In this document: positions 53,146-62,701 of the stretch, in pieces
How positions within the stretch are numbered: position 1 is the first letter of the stretch
Layout: the number at the start of each line of letters is the position of its first letter
NCBI RefSeq assembly: GCF_002240355.1
Contig: NZ_CP016353.1
Coordinates: 6,735,001 to 6,799,000 of the forward strand
From: Prauserella marina
GTDB lineage: Bacteria; Actinomycetota; Actinomycetes; Mycobacteriales; Pseudonocardiaceae
Reading direction: 5' to 3'
DNA length: 64,000 nucleotides
Made by a program: the position numbers and the translations under genes
The notes under the pieces: model-generated
What the model was told of the DNA's origin: nothing
Database searches by the model: none
What the model saw: the letters and a program-made list of their open reading frames with translations, nothing else

Positions 53146-53335
53146 ACGGCCCTCCAGTGTCACTCAGTCAGGGGAACGAGTGCGACCGTAGGTGGCCAAG
53201 GCAAGCCGATCCGGTCTTCGAGATGAACGAAGAACGAACGGCTGGTGGGCGGTGCGGTCAGACCTCTTCGCCGACGAAAACCGCCTCGGCGGGAACGGTG
53301 CGCGAGTCCGGGCCACGCTGGCCACGCGCAGCAGG

Positions 53336-53688
53336 CTAAGGGCTCGTCAGACACGACCTGACTGCTCGATCGAATCGGCCATCGTGCACAGCGCGGGTGG
53401 CGACGACGATGAGGCTGAGACCGACGAGCACCGTGCGTTTGGCCCCGAATCGGGCGCTGGCGGCACTGGTCACGAGCATCGCGACGACCTGAACGGCCAG
53501 ATAGGAGAAGAACAGCAGCGTCACCTGCGATGGCGAAGCGTCGAGCCCGTCCGCGATCGAGAGCAGGATCGGATCGACGAGGCCGATTCCCATGAAGGCG
53601 ATCACCGCCGCGAAGGCCGTGATCCACACACCTGTTTCGGCTGCCCTTTCACGGCATCCAGCAGACTCGAATGTTGCTCAGTACTCAT
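53336..53688 (-). pseudogene. Decayed MFS transporter fragment
   Basis: The remains of the N-terminal third of a major facilitator transporter. An ATG at 53688 starts MSTEQHSSLLDAVKGQPKQV; the next family residues (WITAFAAVIAFMGIGLVDPI) are in another frame, consistent with a 2-bp TG insertion at a TGTGTG run near 53627. Helices continue through ARFGAKRTVLVGL, then a second shift near 53395 moves LCTMADSIEQ to a third frame, which then stops. The remaining two thirds of the gene are absent. Both shifts were read directly from the sequence; sequencing error for one is possible, but not the loss of the rest. Confidence 0.85.
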
Positions 53689-53786
53689 CAGCGACGGGTT
53701 CCTACTCGACGGCTCCAGAATTCACTTAGCCAGCCTGAGCTCTATTGCTTAGCTATGCGAAGTAATGCCACACGTAGGCTGCCCGA

Positions 53787-54437
53787 ATGGAAGCAGTGGT
53801 TTTCGATCTTGACGGGGTGCTGGTCGACTCAGAGAAACTATGGGACGACGTGCGCAGATCCGTCGTGGCCGAACACGGCGGCACCTGGGAAGAAGAGGCG
53901 ACGCGGGCGCTACAGGGGATGAGCACCCCAGAATGGGCGGACTACCTGGTCACCCGGCTCGGCACCAAGCTGACCCCCGAGCAGGTAGCCGAAACCGTCG
54001 TCGAACGCATGACCGACAACTATTCGGGCCGCCCACCGCTGCTGCCGGACGCCGAGGAAACGGTGAGAGCGGTCGCCGAGCGCCATCCCGTCGCCATCGC
54101 CAGCTCCTCGCCGCCCGTGCTGATCAACACGTTCCTCGATGCGACGAACCTGAGCGGGCTCGTGCCCGTCGCCATCTCCAGCGAACAGGTGCGGGCTGGA
54201 AAACCGGCTCCTGACGTCTACCTCGCCGCGGCGGCAAGGCTCGGAATCAGCCCCGAGAACTGCGCGGCGGTCGAAGACTCGACCAACGGGCTTCGCGCGG
54301 CGCTCGCCGCGGGCATGACCGTGATCGGCGTTCCCAACCCGCACTTCCCGCCCGACCCGAGTGTGCTGGCCAAGGCCGCGGCCGTGCTCGACGGCGTCGG
54401 CGAACTGCCTTCCGCGCTCGCCGCGCTCGAAGGCTGA
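53787..54437 (+). CDS. HAD family hydrolase (beta-phosphoglucomutase-like)
   Basis: A 216-residue phosphatase: nucleophile DLDGVLVDSE (Asp7, Asp9), a helical cap domain of subclass I, motif II AIASSSPP, motif III Lys in VRAGKPAPDVYL, and motif IV AAVEDSTNGLRAA. It removes phosphate from a sugar phosphate or similar metabolite; the cap sequence does not settle the substrate. It ends 15 bp before a strong terminator facing ino1. Confidence 0.9.
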   Translation: MEAVVFDLDGVLVDSEKLWDDVRRSVVAEHGGTWEEEATRALQGMSTPEWADYLVTRLGTKLTPEQVAETVVERMTDNYSGRPPLLPDAEETVRAVAERHPVAIASSSPPVLINTFLDATNLSGLVPVAISSEQVRAGKPAPDVYLAAAARLGISPENCAAVEDSTNGLRAALAAGMTVIGVPNPHFPPDPSVLAKAAAVLDGVGELPSALAALEG

Positions 54438-54452
54438 GCCCTCCCGAACGGC

Positions 54453-54490
54453 GGCAACCCCCGTGATCTCGTGCGATCACGGGGGTTGCC
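54453..54490. terminator. Bidirectional terminator between the HAD and ino1 genes
   Basis: A perfect 16-bp stem (54453-54468 with 54475-54490) and a 6-nt loop lie between convergent genes. Confidence 0.9.
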
Positions 54491-54507
54491 GTTACTGAAA
54501 GCCCTGC

Positions 54508-55596
54508 TCAGCGCTGCACTTCTCCCGAGATGAACTTCTCGACGGAGTCACGAGCGCTCGAGTCGTCGTACTGGACCGGCGGCGACTTCATGAAGTAAGA
54601 CGAAGCCGAAAGCAGCGGACCACCGACACCACGGTCCTTGGCGATCTTCGCTGCCCTCACCGCGTCGATGATGATGCCTGCCGAGTTGGGGGAGTCCCAC
54701 ACCTCCAGCTTGTACTCGAGGTTCAGCGGCACGTCACCGAAAGCGCGCCCCTCAAGCCGCACGTAGGCCCACTTGCGGTCGTCGAGCCACTGCACGTAGT
54801 CCGAAGGACCGACGTGCACGTTGCCCTTGCCGAGGTCGCGGTCGATCTGAGAGGTCACGGCCTGGGTCTTCGAGATCTTTTTCGACTCAAGCCGCTCCAG
54901 CTCCTTCATGTTCTTGAAGTCCATGTTGCCGCCGACGTTGAGCTGCATCGTGCGGTCGAGCTGGACTCCACGGTCCTCGAAGAGCTTCGCGAGCACCCTG
55001 TGCGTGATCGTGGCACCGACCTGCGACTTGATGTCGTCGCCGACGATCGGCACCCCGGCCTGCTCGAACTTCTCGGCCCACTCGGGGTCGGAGGCGATGA
55101 AAACGGGAATCGCGTTGACGAAGGCGACACCGGCGTCGAGTGCGGCCTGCGCGTAGAACCTCGCGGCGTCGGTCGAACCGACAGGGAGGTAGCAGACGAG
55201 CACGTCCACCTCGGCCGCCCGCAACGCGGCGACGACGTCGACCGGCCGCTCGTCGGACTCCTCGATCGTTTCCTGGTAGAACCGGCCGAGCCCGTCGAGG
55301 GTGTGCCCGCGCAGTACCGGGATACCCAGCGGTGGAACGTCACAGACCTTGATGGTGTTGTTCTCGCTGGCAAGGATGGCCTCGGAAAGGTCTTGACCAA
55401 CCTTCTTGGCATCCACATCGAACGCGGCGACGAACTCGACATCGCGGACGTGGTACTCGCCGAACTGCACGTGCATCAGGCCGGGCACGCGTGCGTTCGG
55501 GTCGGCGTCGCGGTAGTAGTGAACGCCCTGGACCAGCGATGCCGCACAGTTGCCGACGCCAACGATGGCCACCTTTACGCGGCGGTTCTCGCCCAT
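54508..55596 (-). CDS. ino1: Inositol-3-phosphate synthase
   Basis: A 362-residue NAD-dependent synthase converting glucose 6-phosphate to 1D-myo-inositol 3-phosphate, the first step to phosphatidylinositol, mannosylated lipids and mycothiol. Motifs: [16 protein letters not shown] (Rossmann), [13 protein letters not shown], the [15 protein letters not shown] and [17 protein letters not shown] regions, and [18 protein letters not shown]. Short actinobacterial form without the eukaryotic extension. Adjacent to a PadR regulator upstream, as in mycobacteria (Rv0046c-Rv0047c). Confidence 0.96.
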   Translation of the reverse strand: MGENRRVKVAIVGVGNCAASLVQGVHYYRDADPNARVPGLMHVQFGEYHVRDVEFVAAFDVDAKKVGQDLSEAILASENNTIKVCDVPPLGIPVLRGHTLDGLGRFYQETIEESDERPVDVVAALRAAEVDVLVCYLPVGSTDAARFYAQAALDAGVAFVNAIPVFIASDPEWAEKFEQAGVPIVGDDIKSQVGATITHRVLAKLFEDRGVQLDRTMQLNVGGNMDFKNMKELERLESKKISKTQAVTSQIDRDLGKGNVHVGPSDYVQWLDDRKWAYVRLEGRAFGDVPLNLEYKLEVWDSPNSAGIIIDAVRAAKIAKDRGVGGPLLSASSYFMKSPPVQYDDSSARDSVEKFISGEVQR

Positions 55597-55648
55597 GCCG
55601 GTATCTCCCTTACTAGTTTTCCGTGTGTAGGTCTTGCCGAGACGCGGG

Positions 55649-56191
55649 TCAGGCTTCTTTGCTGCGTTGCTCGGCTTGTTCGTGCGCGATCAACTCGTTG
55701 AGCCAGCGCACTTCCCGCTCACTCGTCTCCAGGCCGAGCTGATGCAGCTCACGGGTGTAGCGGTCGATCTTTTCCTCGGCTCTGGCCAACGCTGCCCTGA
55801 GACCTTCGCGGCGTTCCTCGACACGGCGGCGCCTTCCTTCCAGGATTCGCATCCTGACGTCGGCAGGCGTTCGCGAGAAGAACGTGAGGTGCACCCCAAA
55901 ACCTTCGTCGTCCCACGTCTGTGGGCCGGCGTCGGCAAGTAGCTCGGCAAACCGTTCCTTGCCTTCCGCGGTGAGCTTGTAAACACGTTTTGCCCTGCGG
56001 TTCCAGCCCCCACCGACATCGGCCGACTCCTCGACGATCCAGTTGTCCCGCACCATCCGACGCAGCGTCGGGTACAGCGAGCCGTAGGAGAACGCGCGGA
56101 ACATACCGAGGGTCTCGTGGAGCCGTTTGCGCAGCACATAGCCGTGCATCGGTGCTTCGTGCAGCAGCCCCAAAATTGCGAACTCCAGCAC
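55649..56191 (-). CDS. PadR family transcriptional regulator
   Basis: A 180-residue winged-helix repressor: [19 protein letters not shown], then [18 protein letters not shown] and the wing [16 protein letters not shown], followed by a long C-terminal helical domain (Vir-type, rich in Arg/Glu). GTG 56191 has GGAGGGGG 6 bp upstream. It is 52 bp upstream of ino1 on the same strand, so it probably controls ino1 or itself. A TATCG-GCT-CGATA dyad at 56280-56292 lies in the divergent region toward the DUF5318 gene. Confidence 0.9.
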   Translation of the reverse strand: MLEFAILGLLHEAPMHGYVLRKRLHETLGMFRAFSYGSLYPTLRRMVRDNWIVEESADVGGGWNRRAKRVYKLTAEGKERFAELLADAGPQTWDDEGFGVHLTFFSRTPADVRMRILEGRRRRVEERREGLRAALARAEEKIDRYTRELHQLGLETSEREVRWLNELIAHEQAEQRSKEA

Positions 56192-56279
56192 GGCGCACCC
56201 CCTCCCGGGAACGAAACGGGACCATCCGGCGTTGCCGCTGTGTTTGCCGGACGGCTTCAACCAACCTACCGGCCGATTA

Positions 56280-56292
56280 TATCGGCTCGATA
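56280..56292. promoter_or_regulatory. Candidate PadR operator
   Basis: TATCG and CGATA are inverted around GCT, in the AT-richest part of the padR-DUF5318 intergenic region. Adjacent CGATT and CATCG extend partial symmetry. It lies 88 bp upstream of the padR start. Confidence 0.45.
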
Positions 56293-56433
56293 CATCGAAG
56301 TGGTGTACATAACGGCCAAGCCACCCCGGAGAAGGATGGCGTTAACCAAACCGTTATTCTTTGCGCGGCGTGTCGTAAAGAGCCGCGTAGATCACTAAAA
56401 AGATCGGCTCATCGCCAACACACTCGAAGCACG

Positions 56434-56439
56434 TACTCT
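56434..56439 (+). promoter_or_regulatory. Possible -10 element of a leaderless DUF5318 transcript
   Basis: TACTCT lies 3-6 nt upstream of two GTG codons (56443, 56446), and no ribosome site is seen. This spacing fits a leaderless mRNA starting at or near the GTG. Confidence 0.35.
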
Positions 56440-56442
56440 GTT

Positions 56443-56844
56443 GTGGTGCGAAACCAGCGGCAGATCGTCGACTACGCGCTACAGCGCCGTGCGCTGCTGG
56501 CCGAGGTTTACGCTGGCAGGGTCAGCTCGGCGGACGTCTGTGACGCCACCCCGTACCTGCTCAGGGCAGCCAGGTTCCACGGAAAGCCGAGCAAGACGAC
56601 CTGCCCGGTCTGCCGCAAAGAAGCACTCACCCACGTCTCCTGGGTTTACGGCGACGAACTCAAGCACGTCGCCGGCTCCGCCCGCGCTCCAGAAGAACTG
56701 GAGCGGATGGCCAACCTTTTCGGCGAGTTCACCGTTTACGTTGTCGAGGTTTGCCGGTCCTGCGGATGGAACCACTTGGTGCAGTCGTACGTCCTCGGTA
56801 CCGGAGAACCACACCCACGCTCACGGAGGACCGCAGGTCAGTGA
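56443..56844 (+). CDS. DUF5318 zinc-ribbon protein
   Basis: A 133-residue cytosolic protein with two Cys pairs: CPVC near residue 51 and CRSC near 105, forming a probable zinc ribbon around an otherwise helical core (RQIVDYALQRRALLAEVY). The mycobacterial counterpart is Rv0049, next to ponA1. The start is GTG 56443 or 56446, likely leaderless. The conserved placement beside ponA and ino1 suggests a link to envelope growth, but no function is known. Confidence 0.88.
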   Translation: MVRNQRQIVDYALQRRALLAEVYAGRVSSADVCDATPYLLRAARFHGKPSKTTCPVCRKEALTHVSWVYGDELKHVAGSARAPEELERMANLFGEFTVYVVEVCRSCGWNHLVQSYVLGTGEPHPRSRRTAGQ

Positions 56845-56942
56845 CGGCAGACACCGGCTGGATTACGGGGTCCCGCCGCGCACAGAAACAGTTCGGTCCA
56901 CAGAACGGCGTACCCCGACGCGCCGATCTGGGAGGGTCTTGA

Positions 56943-59768
56943 GTGAACGACCAGGGAAATCACGGCTGGCCGGAAGAAGAACCAGGGCACGGCAGACATA
57001 GCGGCCGTGGAGGCCACCGTGCGTGGCCGTCCGGTGACGCGGCTGGTCCACAGTGGCCAACGGGCGACGAGCCGCCTCGCGCACCCCGCAGGCCACCGCA
57101 ACGCCCACAGCCACCGCGCAACCCCCAGTGGCCCAGTGGCGACGAGCCGCCCGCCCGCCGCCCACAAGGCGGCCCCCGGCAACCACCTCCGGGCAGGGGC
57201 GCTCCACCACCCGGCCGAAGGCAAGGCCCCCCTCCCGCAGGCGGTCGGCCGCCTGGTCCACCTCCACACGGCCGCCCCCCGCAGGGCTCGCCGCAGCAGG
57301 GCTCGCCACAGCAAGGGGGCCGCAGGCAACCTCCTCCGCCCCGGCAGCAGCCGCAAGGTCGGCGTCCGCAGGGCGACCGGTCGGCCAACGTCGTCGTCCC
57401 TCCGGGCCCTCCGACCGAGAAACGCGAACCCGAGCTGATCACACATCGTGCCCACAACGGCACGAGTTCCGACGACGACGGTTACGACGCCTACGACTCG
57501 GGGGAACACCGCTGGTCCGAAGAGGACGAACAACGTTTCCTTGAAACGGGTCTCGACGAAGAAGAAGAGGCCACGGCGGGCAAGAATGGCAAGAACAAGC
57601 CGCCGCTGACACCCGCCCAGCGCAAGAAGCGGCGATGGCGCCGCATCCGGCGCACCCTCTACGCGTTCGTCGGCGTCTTCCTCGTGTTGCCCGCGCTGGC
57701 GTTCGCGGTCACCTACTTCCTCGTGGACGTCCCGTCTCCTCAAGAAGTCGCTGCCGGTCAGAGCAAGGTCGTGACCTTCTACTACGCCGACGGCAAGGAG
57801 ATGGGCAAGGACATTCCTCCCGACGGAGGCAACCGGATCATCCTCAAGCCGGAGGACGTCACGCCCGTCGTGCGGCACGCCGTCTACGCGGCGGAGGACG
57901 CGACGTTCGAAACCAACTCCGGCTTCGACCTCACCGGCATCCTGCGCGCGGTGTACAACCAGGTCACCGGCGGTGTCGGTGGTGGATCGACCATCAGCCA
58001 GCAGTACATCAAGAAGGCAACGGAAAACGAAGAGAGCACACTCACTCGTAAGTGGACCGAGCTCGTCAAGTCGTTCAAGATGAACAACGAGCAGTCCAAG
58101 GACGAGATCATCACCGCGTACCTGAACACGATCTACTTCGGGCGCGGCGCCTACGGCATCCAGACCGCGGCACAGGCGTTCTTCGCAAAGGACGCCAAGG
58201 ACCTCAACGCATCGGAAGCGGCACTGCTCGCCGGACTCATCCAGCAGCCGGGACGCTCCGAGAACAACGAGGTCGCGATGCAGCGCTGGAACTACGTGAT
58301 GGACCAGATGGTGAAGAACCAGTGGTTGTCACAGGAAGACCGGGATTCGGCACAGTTCCCGACGCCCGTCCCTTACGAGCAAGCGAAGCCGGAGTCGATC
58401 ACGGGACCGGACGCCTTCATCGAGTCGAGAGTCAAGGCCGAACTCGAAGCGAAGGGCTATCCGGAGGAAAAGCTCCAGGCAGGCGGCTATCACGTCTACA
58501 CGACGATCGATCAGCGGGCGCAGGACGCGGCGAAGCAAGCGGTGAACGACGTCATGGGCGACGAACCGGCCGAACTCCGCAAGGCACTCGTCGCCGTCGA
58601 CCCGAACACCGGCGGGGTGCTCGCCTATTACGGGGGGCCGCGCGAGATCGGCGTCGACGAGAAGGACTGGGGCAATACCCAGCGCAACCCCGGATCGTCG
58701 TTCAAGCCGTTCGACCTCGTCGCGCTGTTGCAGAGAGGCAAGGGGCTCGGCGAGATCTACGACGGCAGTTCACCGCGACAGTTCGGCAGCGTCGAGATCC
58801 GCAACTCGGAAAACGTGCAGTGCGCACAGTGCACTGTCGCGGAAGCCATGGAGAGATCGATCAACACCGTGTTCTACGACATGGTGGTCAACGAGGTCGG
58901 GCCGCAAGCCGTCGTCGATGCCGCGCTGGGCGCGGGCATTCCTGAGAAACACGGCGATCTCGCCACCATGGGCAGCCTCGACGGCAACATCTCCATCGGC
59001 GGTGGTGACACCATGGTCACCCCGACGGACATGGCCGCCGCGTACGCCTCGTTCGCATCCGGCGGAGTCAGACACGACACCCACTTCGTCGCGAAACTCA
59101 CCACCTCGGACGGCGAGGTCGTCTTCGACGAGACCACGGAGGCTGCCACAGAGGGCGAGCCCGCGTTCAGCTCCGATCCCGAGGAGAGCAAACAGATCGC
59201 GGGTAACGTCACCGAGTCGCTGTTGCCGGTTCCGATCCGCTCCGAAATCGCGTGCGCGGACGGACGGCAGTGCGCGGGCAAGACGGGAACGCACCAGTAC
59301 GTCAGCCCCGACGGCGAAAAGTCGGTGAACGAGAACTCCCAGGCGTGGATGGTCGGCTACACGCCGCAGGTGTCGGCGGCAGTCTGGGTCGGCACCGGTG
59401 GTGGCGAACCGATCAGGGACGCCGCCGGCAACCGGATCTACGGCAGCGGCCTGCCAGGCGAGGTCTGGAAGGAGTTCATGGACACCTACCTCGAAGGGCA
59501 GCCGGAAGAGGACTTCGAGCCGGTCGAACCGATCGGAACGCCACCGGCCCCGCCGGAGCCGGATCCGCCGCCGGTGACCGAGGCGCCGCCGACAACGACC
59601 TCGGAACCGGAGACGACGACTCCGGAGACGAGCTCCGAACCGGAGACGCCGACCAGCAGCACCGAGTCGGAGACCTCCACCGAGGAAGACGACCCGGATC
59701 GGCCGACCCCGCCCACGGCTCCCGACTGGCCGCCGATAGGCAGAGACGAAGAAGACAGCGGCGGCTGA
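56943..59768 (+). CDS. ponA: Class A penicillin-binding protein (glycosyltransferase-transpeptidase)
   Basis: A 941-residue bifunctional peptidoglycan synthase. Residues 1-220 are a disordered cytoplasmic tail rich in Gly, Pro, Arg and Gln, then acidic; a single membrane helix lies at about 239-262 (TLYAFVGVFLVLPALAFAVT). The GT51 domain starts near 316 (AAEDATFETNSG, then GGGSTISQQYIKKATEN). The transpeptidase has SSFKPF (about 584), SIN in ERSINTVFY, and KTGT (about 780). A Pro/Thr/Glu tail of some 90 residues follows. Start GTG 56943 with GGGAGG upstream. Same position as mycobacterial ponA1. Confidence 0.95.
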   Translation: MNDQGNHGWPEEEPGHGRHSGRGGHRAWPSGDAAGPQWPTGDEPPRAPRRPPQRPQPPRNPQWPSGDEPPARRPQGGPRQPPPGRGAPPPGRRQGPPPAGGRPPGPPPHGRPPQGSPQQGSPQQGGRRQPPPPRQQPQGRRPQGDRSANVVVPPGPPTEKREPELITHRAHNGTSSDDDGYDAYDSGEHRWSEEDEQRFLETGLDEEEEATAGKNGKNKPPLTPAQRKKRRWRRIRRTLYAFVGVFLVLPALAFAVTYFLVDVPSPQEVAAGQSKVVTFYYADGKEMGKDIPPDGGNRIILKPEDVTPVVRHAVYAAEDATFETNSGFDLTGILRAVYNQVTGGVGGGSTISQQYIKKATENEESTLTRKWTELVKSFKMNNEQSKDEIITAYLNTIYFGRGAYGIQTAAQAFFAKDAKDLNASEAALLAGLIQQPGRSENNEVAMQRWNYVMDQMVKNQWLSQEDRDSAQFPTPVPYEQAKPESITGPDAFIESRVKAELEAKGYPEEKLQAGGYHVYTTIDQRAQDAAKQAVNDVMGDEPAELRKALVAVDPNTGGVLAYYGGPREIGVDEKDWGNTQRNPGSSFKPFDLVALLQRGKGLGEIYDGSSPRQFGSVEIRNSENVQCAQCTVAEAMERSINTVFYDMVVNEVGPQAVVDAALGAGIPEKHGDLATMGSLDGNISIGGGDTMVTPTDMAAAYASFASGGVRHDTHFVAKLTTSDGEVVFDETTEAATEGEPAFSSDPEESKQIAGNVTESLLPVPIRSEIACADGRQCAGKTGTHQYVSPDGEKSVNENSQAWMVGYTPQVSAAVWVGTGGGEPIRDAAGNRIYGSGLPGEVWKEFMDTYLEGQPEEDFEPVEPIGTPPAPPEPDPPPVTEAPPTTTSEPETTTPETSSEPETPTSSTESETSTEEDDPDRPTPPTAPDWPPIGRDEEDSGG

Positions 59769-59783
59769 CCACCGTGGCCCAGT

Positions 59784-59829
59784 GACAACGGCCGCGCCGA
59801 CGATTTCGTCGGCGCGGCCGTTGTCGTTT
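59784..59829 (+). terminator. Terminator after ponA
   Basis: Two 20-nt complementary arms (59784-59803 and 59806-59825) form a very GC-rich hairpin followed by GTTT, 16 bp after the ponA stop. Confidence 0.9.
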
Positions 59830-59886
59830 GATCGGGGGACGCCGGGCTTCACACCCGGCGCATGGTCGGCACGTAACATTCCGCGG

Positions 59887-61431
59887 GTGTCCAGCGATAA
59901 GCACGACCCTCCTCAGACGGGGACACCCGACACCATGTCGCTGGATGCCTCGCAACGAGTCATCCCCAGCCGGGAAGACCCCGCACTCGCCGCCGCGACG
60001 AGGCCGATCGGCGGCCCGCTCGGCGAGCACGCCGCGGTGGGAAGGCACTGGTTCTGGTCACCGTTGCGGGTCGGTCTGCTGCTCGGCGTCATCGCGCTGA
60101 CCATCGGCTGGTTCGGAAAAGCCGCCTGCATCCAGCAGTTCGTCAATCCGGACGGCCAGGCCGAACTGGACTGGCGATCCGGCAGGCCGTACGTCGCGAT
60201 GTGCTACTCCGACGTCGTTCCGCTCTACTCGGCGGAACGCCTCAACCAGGACGGCACGTTCCCCTACGCCACGAACTGGGTCGAGAACGAGGGCACCGAC
60301 CGCGAACAGGTCCGGTACATGGAATACCCGGTGCTGACGGGGCTCTTCCAGTGGGTCAACGCCAAACTCACCCACGGCTGGACCGATGTCGCCCAGGCGG
60401 GCTGGTTGCCTGGCGCGCTTCCGGTCGCCGTCTACTTCAACATCACGGCACTGTTCCTCGCGCTCGCCTGGCTCGTCACGATCTGGGCCGTGGCGAAGAC
60501 GTCGACCCGACGACCGTGGGACGCGCTGCTCGTCGCCGCGTCACCACTCGTGATCGTGCACGCGTTCACCAACTTCGACACCATCGCCGCCGCGTTCGCC
60601 GCGACCGGCCTGCTCGCGTGGGCCCGGCGAAAACCGGTGCTCGCCGGTTTGCTGCTCGGGATCGGTGCCGCGGCCAAGATGTACCCGTTGTTGTTACTCG
60701 GTCCGTTGCTCGTGCTGTGCCTGAGAGCGGGCAAGCTTCGAGAATGGGGCACCACGGCGCTTGTCACCGCAGGCACGTGGCTCGTGGTGAACCTTCCCTT
60801 CATACTGTTTCTCCGTGAAGGCTGGGAGGAGTTCTTCCGGCTCAACACCGAACGCGGGATGGACCCGGACTCGCTCTACAACGTCGTTTCCTACTTCACG
60901 GGCTGGGCTGGTTTCGACGGACCGCTCGATCCGGGACAGACACCGAGCGTGCTCAACGCCGTCAGCGGGGTGCTGTTCCTGTTGTGCTGTGCGGGAATCG
61001 CGTTCATCGGGCTCACCGCACAGGTGCGGCCACGCGTCGCGCAACTCTGCTTCCTCGTCGTCGCCGCGTTCCTGCTCACCAACAAGGTGTGGAGCCCGCA
61101 GTACTCACTGTGGCTCATCCCGCTCGCGGTACTCGCCATTCCTCGCTGGCGGCTCCTGTTGTTGTGGATGGTCGTCGACGCGCTCGTGTGGGCACCGCGC
61201 ATGTTCTACTACCTCGGCATGGACCAGAAGGGACTGCCGGAAGGCTGGTTCCTCGGCACGGTCGTCGCCCGCGACGTACTGGTCGTCTTGCTGTGCGTAC
61301 TGGTGATCAGGGAGATCTACCGGCCGTCGACCGACCTCGTGCGCACGGCGGGCGACGACGACCCGGCCGGTGGGGTACTCGACGGCGCGAACGACGTCGT
61401 CGTGGTGAGGCGATCCAAAGCAACCGTGTAG
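59887..61431 (+). CDS. GT87-family polyprenol-phosphate mannosyltransferase-like membrane protein
   Basis: A protein of about 514 residues with roughly ten membrane helices. The first periplasmic loop contains RPYVAMCYSDVVPLYSAERL, then EYPVLTGLFQWVNA, characteristic of the GT-C/GT87 group (Rv0051-like neighbours of ponA1). Such enzymes use polyprenyl-phosphate sugars outside the membrane to build lipoglycans or arabinan. GTG 59887 is chosen because it lies past the ponA terminator; a GTG at 59782 would sit inside it. Its 3' end overlaps the next, convergent gene by 115 bp. Confidence 0.85.
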   Translation: MSSDKHDPPQTGTPDTMSLDASQRVIPSREDPALAAATRPIGGPLGEHAAVGRHWFWSPLRVGLLLGVIALTIGWFGKAACIQQFVNPDGQAELDWRSGRPYVAMCYSDVVPLYSAERLNQDGTFPYATNWVENEGTDREQVRYMEYPVLTGLFQWVNAKLTHGWTDVAQAGWLPGALPVAVYFNITALFLALAWLVTIWAVAKTSTRRPWDALLVAASPLVIVHAFTNFDTIAAAFAATGLLAWARRKPVLAGLLLGIGAAAKMYPLLLLGPLLVLCLRAGKLREWGTTALVTAGTWLVVNLPFILFLREGWEEFFRLNTERGMDPDSLYNVVSYFTGWAGFDGPLDPGQTPSVLNAVSGVLFLLCCAGIAFIGLTAQVRPRVAQLCFLVVAAFLLTNKVWSPQYSLWLIPLAVLAIPRWRLLLLWMVVDALVWAPRMFYYLGMDQKGLPEGWFLGTVVARDVLVVLLCVLVIREIYRPSTDLVRTAGDDDPAGGVLDGANDVVVVRRSKATV

Positions 61432-62696
61432 CGCGGCACCGCCTTCGCCGAAAGGAACGCGAAGTAGAGCCCGGCAAGCAGCGCGGCCCTTCCCCACACA
61501 CCGATGACGACGGCCTGCGCCGCGAACCCGTCGTAGATCGCGCCGCCTCCTCCGCCGAGTTCGCTGTACCAACGGAAGATCCCGATGCCCATGGCCAGAT
61601 CGGCGAGCAGGTAGCCGACGATCCAGCCCCACCGCACCTTGAGCAACACGAACATCGGCAACAGCCACAGCGTGTACTGCGGTGAATGCACCTTGTGCAG
61701 CAACAGAAACGCGCACAACGCCGCCGCTGCCACTGGCAACAGCGGGTACTCGCCGCCCTCCTCGCGATAACGCCGCCAGCCGAGCCAGCAGGCCAGCGCT
61801 ACCGCCGCGATGACGAGTACCGGTGACACCACGTCGACGAACGACCGGAATCCCGCCTCGTCGTCGCCGAACAACAACCGGACGCCCCAGTACCACAGCG
61901 AGTTGGTCGTCAGGTCGGCCGAACGCTCGCCCTGGAACAGGAATGATGCCCACCAGCCGTCGAATCCGGCGATCGCGAAAGGCACGTTCGCCACGATCGC
62001 GGTCGACGCCGCGACCAGCACGACCCGCACCGCGGCTCTCACGTTCCTCCCGCCTTCGCTCGTGAAGGCATAGAGAACGAGCGGAAGTACGAACAGCGCG
62101 GGATAGAGCTTGAGCGCGAACCCGATACCGAGCAGTGCGGCGGCCACGCTCGTGCGCACCGCGAGCGGCCAGCTCGCCCGGTAGATCACGAAGAACGCGG
62201 CGACGGAAGCCGCCACCGCAGGCAGGTCCCAGTTGTGGAAGGCGTACAGCACCAGCGGCGGACCCAGCGCCCACAGCAATGCTCTCCAGCCGGCGAGCCT
62301 GCCGAGCAGCCACGCGGTGAGCAGCCCGAACGGCGCCAGCAACAACGCCGAAAGCAACAGGAACTGGGCGTCGTTGTCCGCGAACGCGGCACCTGCCCAG
62401 ATGAGCACGCCGGTCAGCACCGGGTACTCAACGGTCCCGCCGACGAGGTTGCCGTCGACGAGGGCGCCGTCGACATAGGGGAAGACGTGCTTGTCGATGT
62501 CCCTGCCCAGCCACAGGAACTGGATGTCCGAGTAACAGACGTCGCTGTTGACGCGCTCGGAGTAGTCCGGCGCGCTCCGTCCCGACTCGTCGAATTCGGG
62601 CCCCGCGCACCGGTACTTGTTCGCGAGCCCCGCGGCGAGCACGAGCCCGCACAGGAAAACCAGCGCCGCGAGTTGAGCGCGGTGCGTCGGGCGCAC
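61317..62696 (-). CDS. Second GT87-like membrane glycosyltransferase
   Basis: A 459-residue GT-C-type protein with about ten helices and no extra cytoplasmic domain. It shows the same first-loop plan as its neighbour (SDVCYSDIQFLWLGRDIDKH, then GGTVEYPVLTGVLIWAGAAF), so the two are probably distant paralogues. The acceptor and donor are unknown. It is convergent with the upstream GT87 gene and shares 115 bp, encoding a low-complexity Ser/Thr/Pro tail here. It lies 5 bp downstream of the endonuclease IV-like gene, likely in one operon. Confidence 0.83.
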   Translation of the reverse strand: MRPTHRAQLAALVFLCGLVLAAGLANKYRCAGPEFDESGRSAPDYSERVNSDVCYSDIQFLWLGRDIDKHVFPYVDGALVDGNLVGGTVEYPVLTGVLIWAGAAFADNDAQFLLLSALLLAPFGLLTAWLLGRLAGWRALLWALGPPLVLYAFHNWDLPAVAASVAAFFVIYRASWPLAVRTSVAAALLGIGFALKLYPALFVLPLVLYAFTSEGGRNVRAAVRVVLVAASTAIVANVPFAIAGFDGWWASFLFQGERSADLTTNSLWYWGVRLLFGDDEAGFRSFVDVVSPVLVIAAVALACWLGWRRYREEGGEYPLLPVAAAALCAFLLLHKVHSPQYTLWLLPMFVLLKVRWGWIVGYLLADLAMGIGIFRWYSELGGGGGAIYDGFAAQAVVIGVWGRAALLAGLYFAFLSAKAVPRYTVALDRLTTTTSFAPSSTPPAGSSSPAVRTRSVDGR

Positions 62697-62701
62697 GCCG
62701 C

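Noticed and set aside
53680-53690. A partial match to the TetR core (TACTCATCAG) at the MFS fragment
   Set aside because: Only half of the dyad matches, and the bases are the start codon region of the decayed gene. Chance is likely.
56992-57400. The Pro/Gly/Arg-rich start of ponA as a separate gene or a repeat array
   Set aside because: It is in frame with the penicillin-binding protein and has a ribosome site only at 56943. It is a low-complexity cytoplasmic tail, not tandem DNA repeats.
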